6,214 bases of DNA from an uncultured Actinomyces sp. (GTDB taxonomy: Bacteria > Actinomycetota > Actinomycetes > Actinomycetales > Actinomycetaceae). The translations under genes were made by a program, and so were the position numbers. Positions 5,313 through 6,214 of the stretch are shown here, one piece after another. Every line of letters starts with the position of its first letter. Position 1 is the stretch's first letter. Under the pieces are notes generated by a model, which was not told the DNA's origin, searched no databases, and saw only the letters and a list, made by a program, of their open reading frames with translations. The DNA is taken from contig USHU01000069.1 in the NCBI GenBank assembly GCA_900554605.1, forward strand, positions 1-6,214. Reading direction: 5' to 3'.

Positions 5313-6214
5313 TTAGAACGAGTCGGTGTGACCTGATCCACTGGAGCCGCCAAAGCCTCCTGAGGATCCGCCAAAACCACCGAAACTGCCGCTATTGCTG
5401 GAGCCCCCGCCACCCCAACTTGATCCGCCCCAACCGCTATCCCAGGAACGACGGTGTGAACCGCCCGAGGAAAGAATGCTATCGAGAACCGACCAAACCA
5501 GAGCACCGGTGAGGCCATCCGCAATACGGCTTCCGGATGATTGCTGGGGAGTGGTGAGCGGGGCTGTCATAGCTGACTGTGCGTAGGAAATTGCAGTGCG
5601 TGCTTGGGTGGCAGCACTCTCGTCATTGCCCTGGTTGTGGAATGAGTGGGCATTTTGGAGTGCGGAGCGCGCAAAAGAAAGCTGGGAACGTGCATCGAAT
5701 CCGACCAAGGATCCGTGGCTTGTAATGTGCTGGTTCGCGCGTGCAACCTCTGAATCAGCCTGCGAAAGGAGCGCATCGATTCCCGATTGAGCGCGCTGGG
5801 CGCGCTCTTCGGCGCTGCGCAGGGGAGTCAAGGCCTCGTCAAGCGCAGCCTCCGCAAGACGCAAGGATTCCAGAGCAGCAAGGGGGTCGCCCTGGCCGTT
5901 TTGGGCAGCATGGCCGCCGCTAATGGCAGCCTGAGCTGAATCCACCAAGGGCTTGAAGGCGACTGGATCCGCCTTGAGACGAGTGACATCAGAAATATCG
6001 GAAGTGATCGAGCCGATCGCGGCGGTCAGAAGCTCGGACGAACGGGCAAGCTGGTCGGGTGCTTGGGTAATCGATTCAAGCTGGTGGCGAGCAAGAGCCA
6101 GAGCGCGGCGTGCAACTTCTAGAGTCTCGTAGGCGTTTTGTCCGGACTGCTGAGCTGCGAGGGCTTCCTTTGCGCTTGTCTCAGCTTGATCAAGGAGTGC
6201 GCGGGCTTGGTCAG
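5313..6214 (-). CDS. Probable TPM-domain envelope protein, C-terminal part (5' end beyond window)
   Basis: The frame is open from the right window edge to TAA at 5315-5313, giving 299 visible residues. The first 215 or so are Ala-, Gln- and Glu-rich helices with heptad-like spacing, probably coiled coils (for example QARALLDQAETSAKEALAAQ near the edge). A helical stretch of modest hydrophobicity follows (IADGLTGALVWSVLDSIL), then a 52-residue Gly/Ser tail with scattered Trp and Phe (5471-5316) ending in GHTDSF. Actinobacterial TPM-domain (YgcG-like) proteins have this plan: signal peptide, N-terminal TPM domain, membrane segment, helices and Gly/Ser tail. They often sit next to a PspA gene, as here. 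The TPM domain itself is not in the window, so the family name is inferred from tail and neighbour. The first in-frame start codon in the window (TTG 5948) is not a real start because the frame and helical pattern continue upstream. The role is unknown, plausibly envelope maintenance. Confidence 0.65.
   Translation of the reverse strand, partial: DQARALLDQAETSAKEALAAQQSGQNAYETLEVARRALALARHQLESITQAPDQLARSSELLTAAIGSITSDISDVTRLKADPVAFKPLVDSAQAAISGGHAAQNGQGDPLAALESLRLAEAALDEALTPLRSAEERAQRAQSGIDALLSQADSEVARANQHITSHGSLVGFDARSQLSFARSALQNAHSFHNQGNDESAATQARTAISYAQSAMTAPLTTPQQSSGSRIADGLTGALVWSVLDSILSSGGSHRRSWDSGWGGSSWGGGGSSNSGSFGGFGGSSGGFGGSSGSGHTDSF

Noticed and set aside
5316..5471. Repetitive-looking DNA with recurring CC-rich units
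   Set aside because: It encodes the Gly/Ser tail of the protein on the minus strand; the repetition is codon-level low complexity, not a CRISPR or mobile repeat.

Overview
This 6.2 kb window looks like ordinary chromosomal DNA from an actinobacterium of moderately high GC, probably in or near the Actinomycetaceae. The evidence is protein-level: an actinobacterial, LysX-like class II lysyl-tRNA synthetase catalytic domain, a SorC-family regulator, a NYN-domain protein of a type I recall from Actinobacteria, and a pair made of a Gly/Ser-tailed protein (probably a TPM-domain protein) and a PspA/IM30 protein. The genus is inference. I see no RNA genes, CRISPR arrays, insertion sequences or phage genes.

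Layout, left to right. Positions 1-984 (+) hold the catalytic C-terminal two thirds of lysyl-tRNA synthetase, cut by the window edge. A hairpin at 999-1036 separates it from a convergent SorC-type sugar-binding regulator (1077-2063, -). A 281 bp divergent intergenic region (2064-2344) carries several GAAC/GTTC and TTCATTG/CAATGAA inverted repeats and leads into a complete glycerol kinase gene, glpK (2345-3859, +). After 59 bp comes a NYN-domain putative nuclease (3919-4491, +), whose start region is framed by a perfect 12 bp inverted repeat. A strong bidirectional terminator (4497-4533) separates it from a leftward two-gene unit: a protein truncated by the right window edge with a Gly/Ser-rich tail (5313-6214, -), followed by a PspA/IM30 protein (4545-5261, -).

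How the genes may work together: the SorC regulator, divergent from glpK, probably senses a phosphorylated sugar or polyol and controls glpK, itself, or both. GlpK makes sn-glycerol 3-phosphate, but no uptake facilitator or dehydrogenase gene lies beside it. The PspA gene and its upstream partner are probably co-transcribed and concern the cell envelope.

The least ordinary signals are: the inverted repeat and competing hairpin around the NYN start codon and ribosome binding site; a sharp jump in third-codon-position GC inside lysS (about 68% to about 93%) that suggests a mosaic gene; and the set of candidate operators between the regulator and glpK. I do not see a clearly new multi-gene system.
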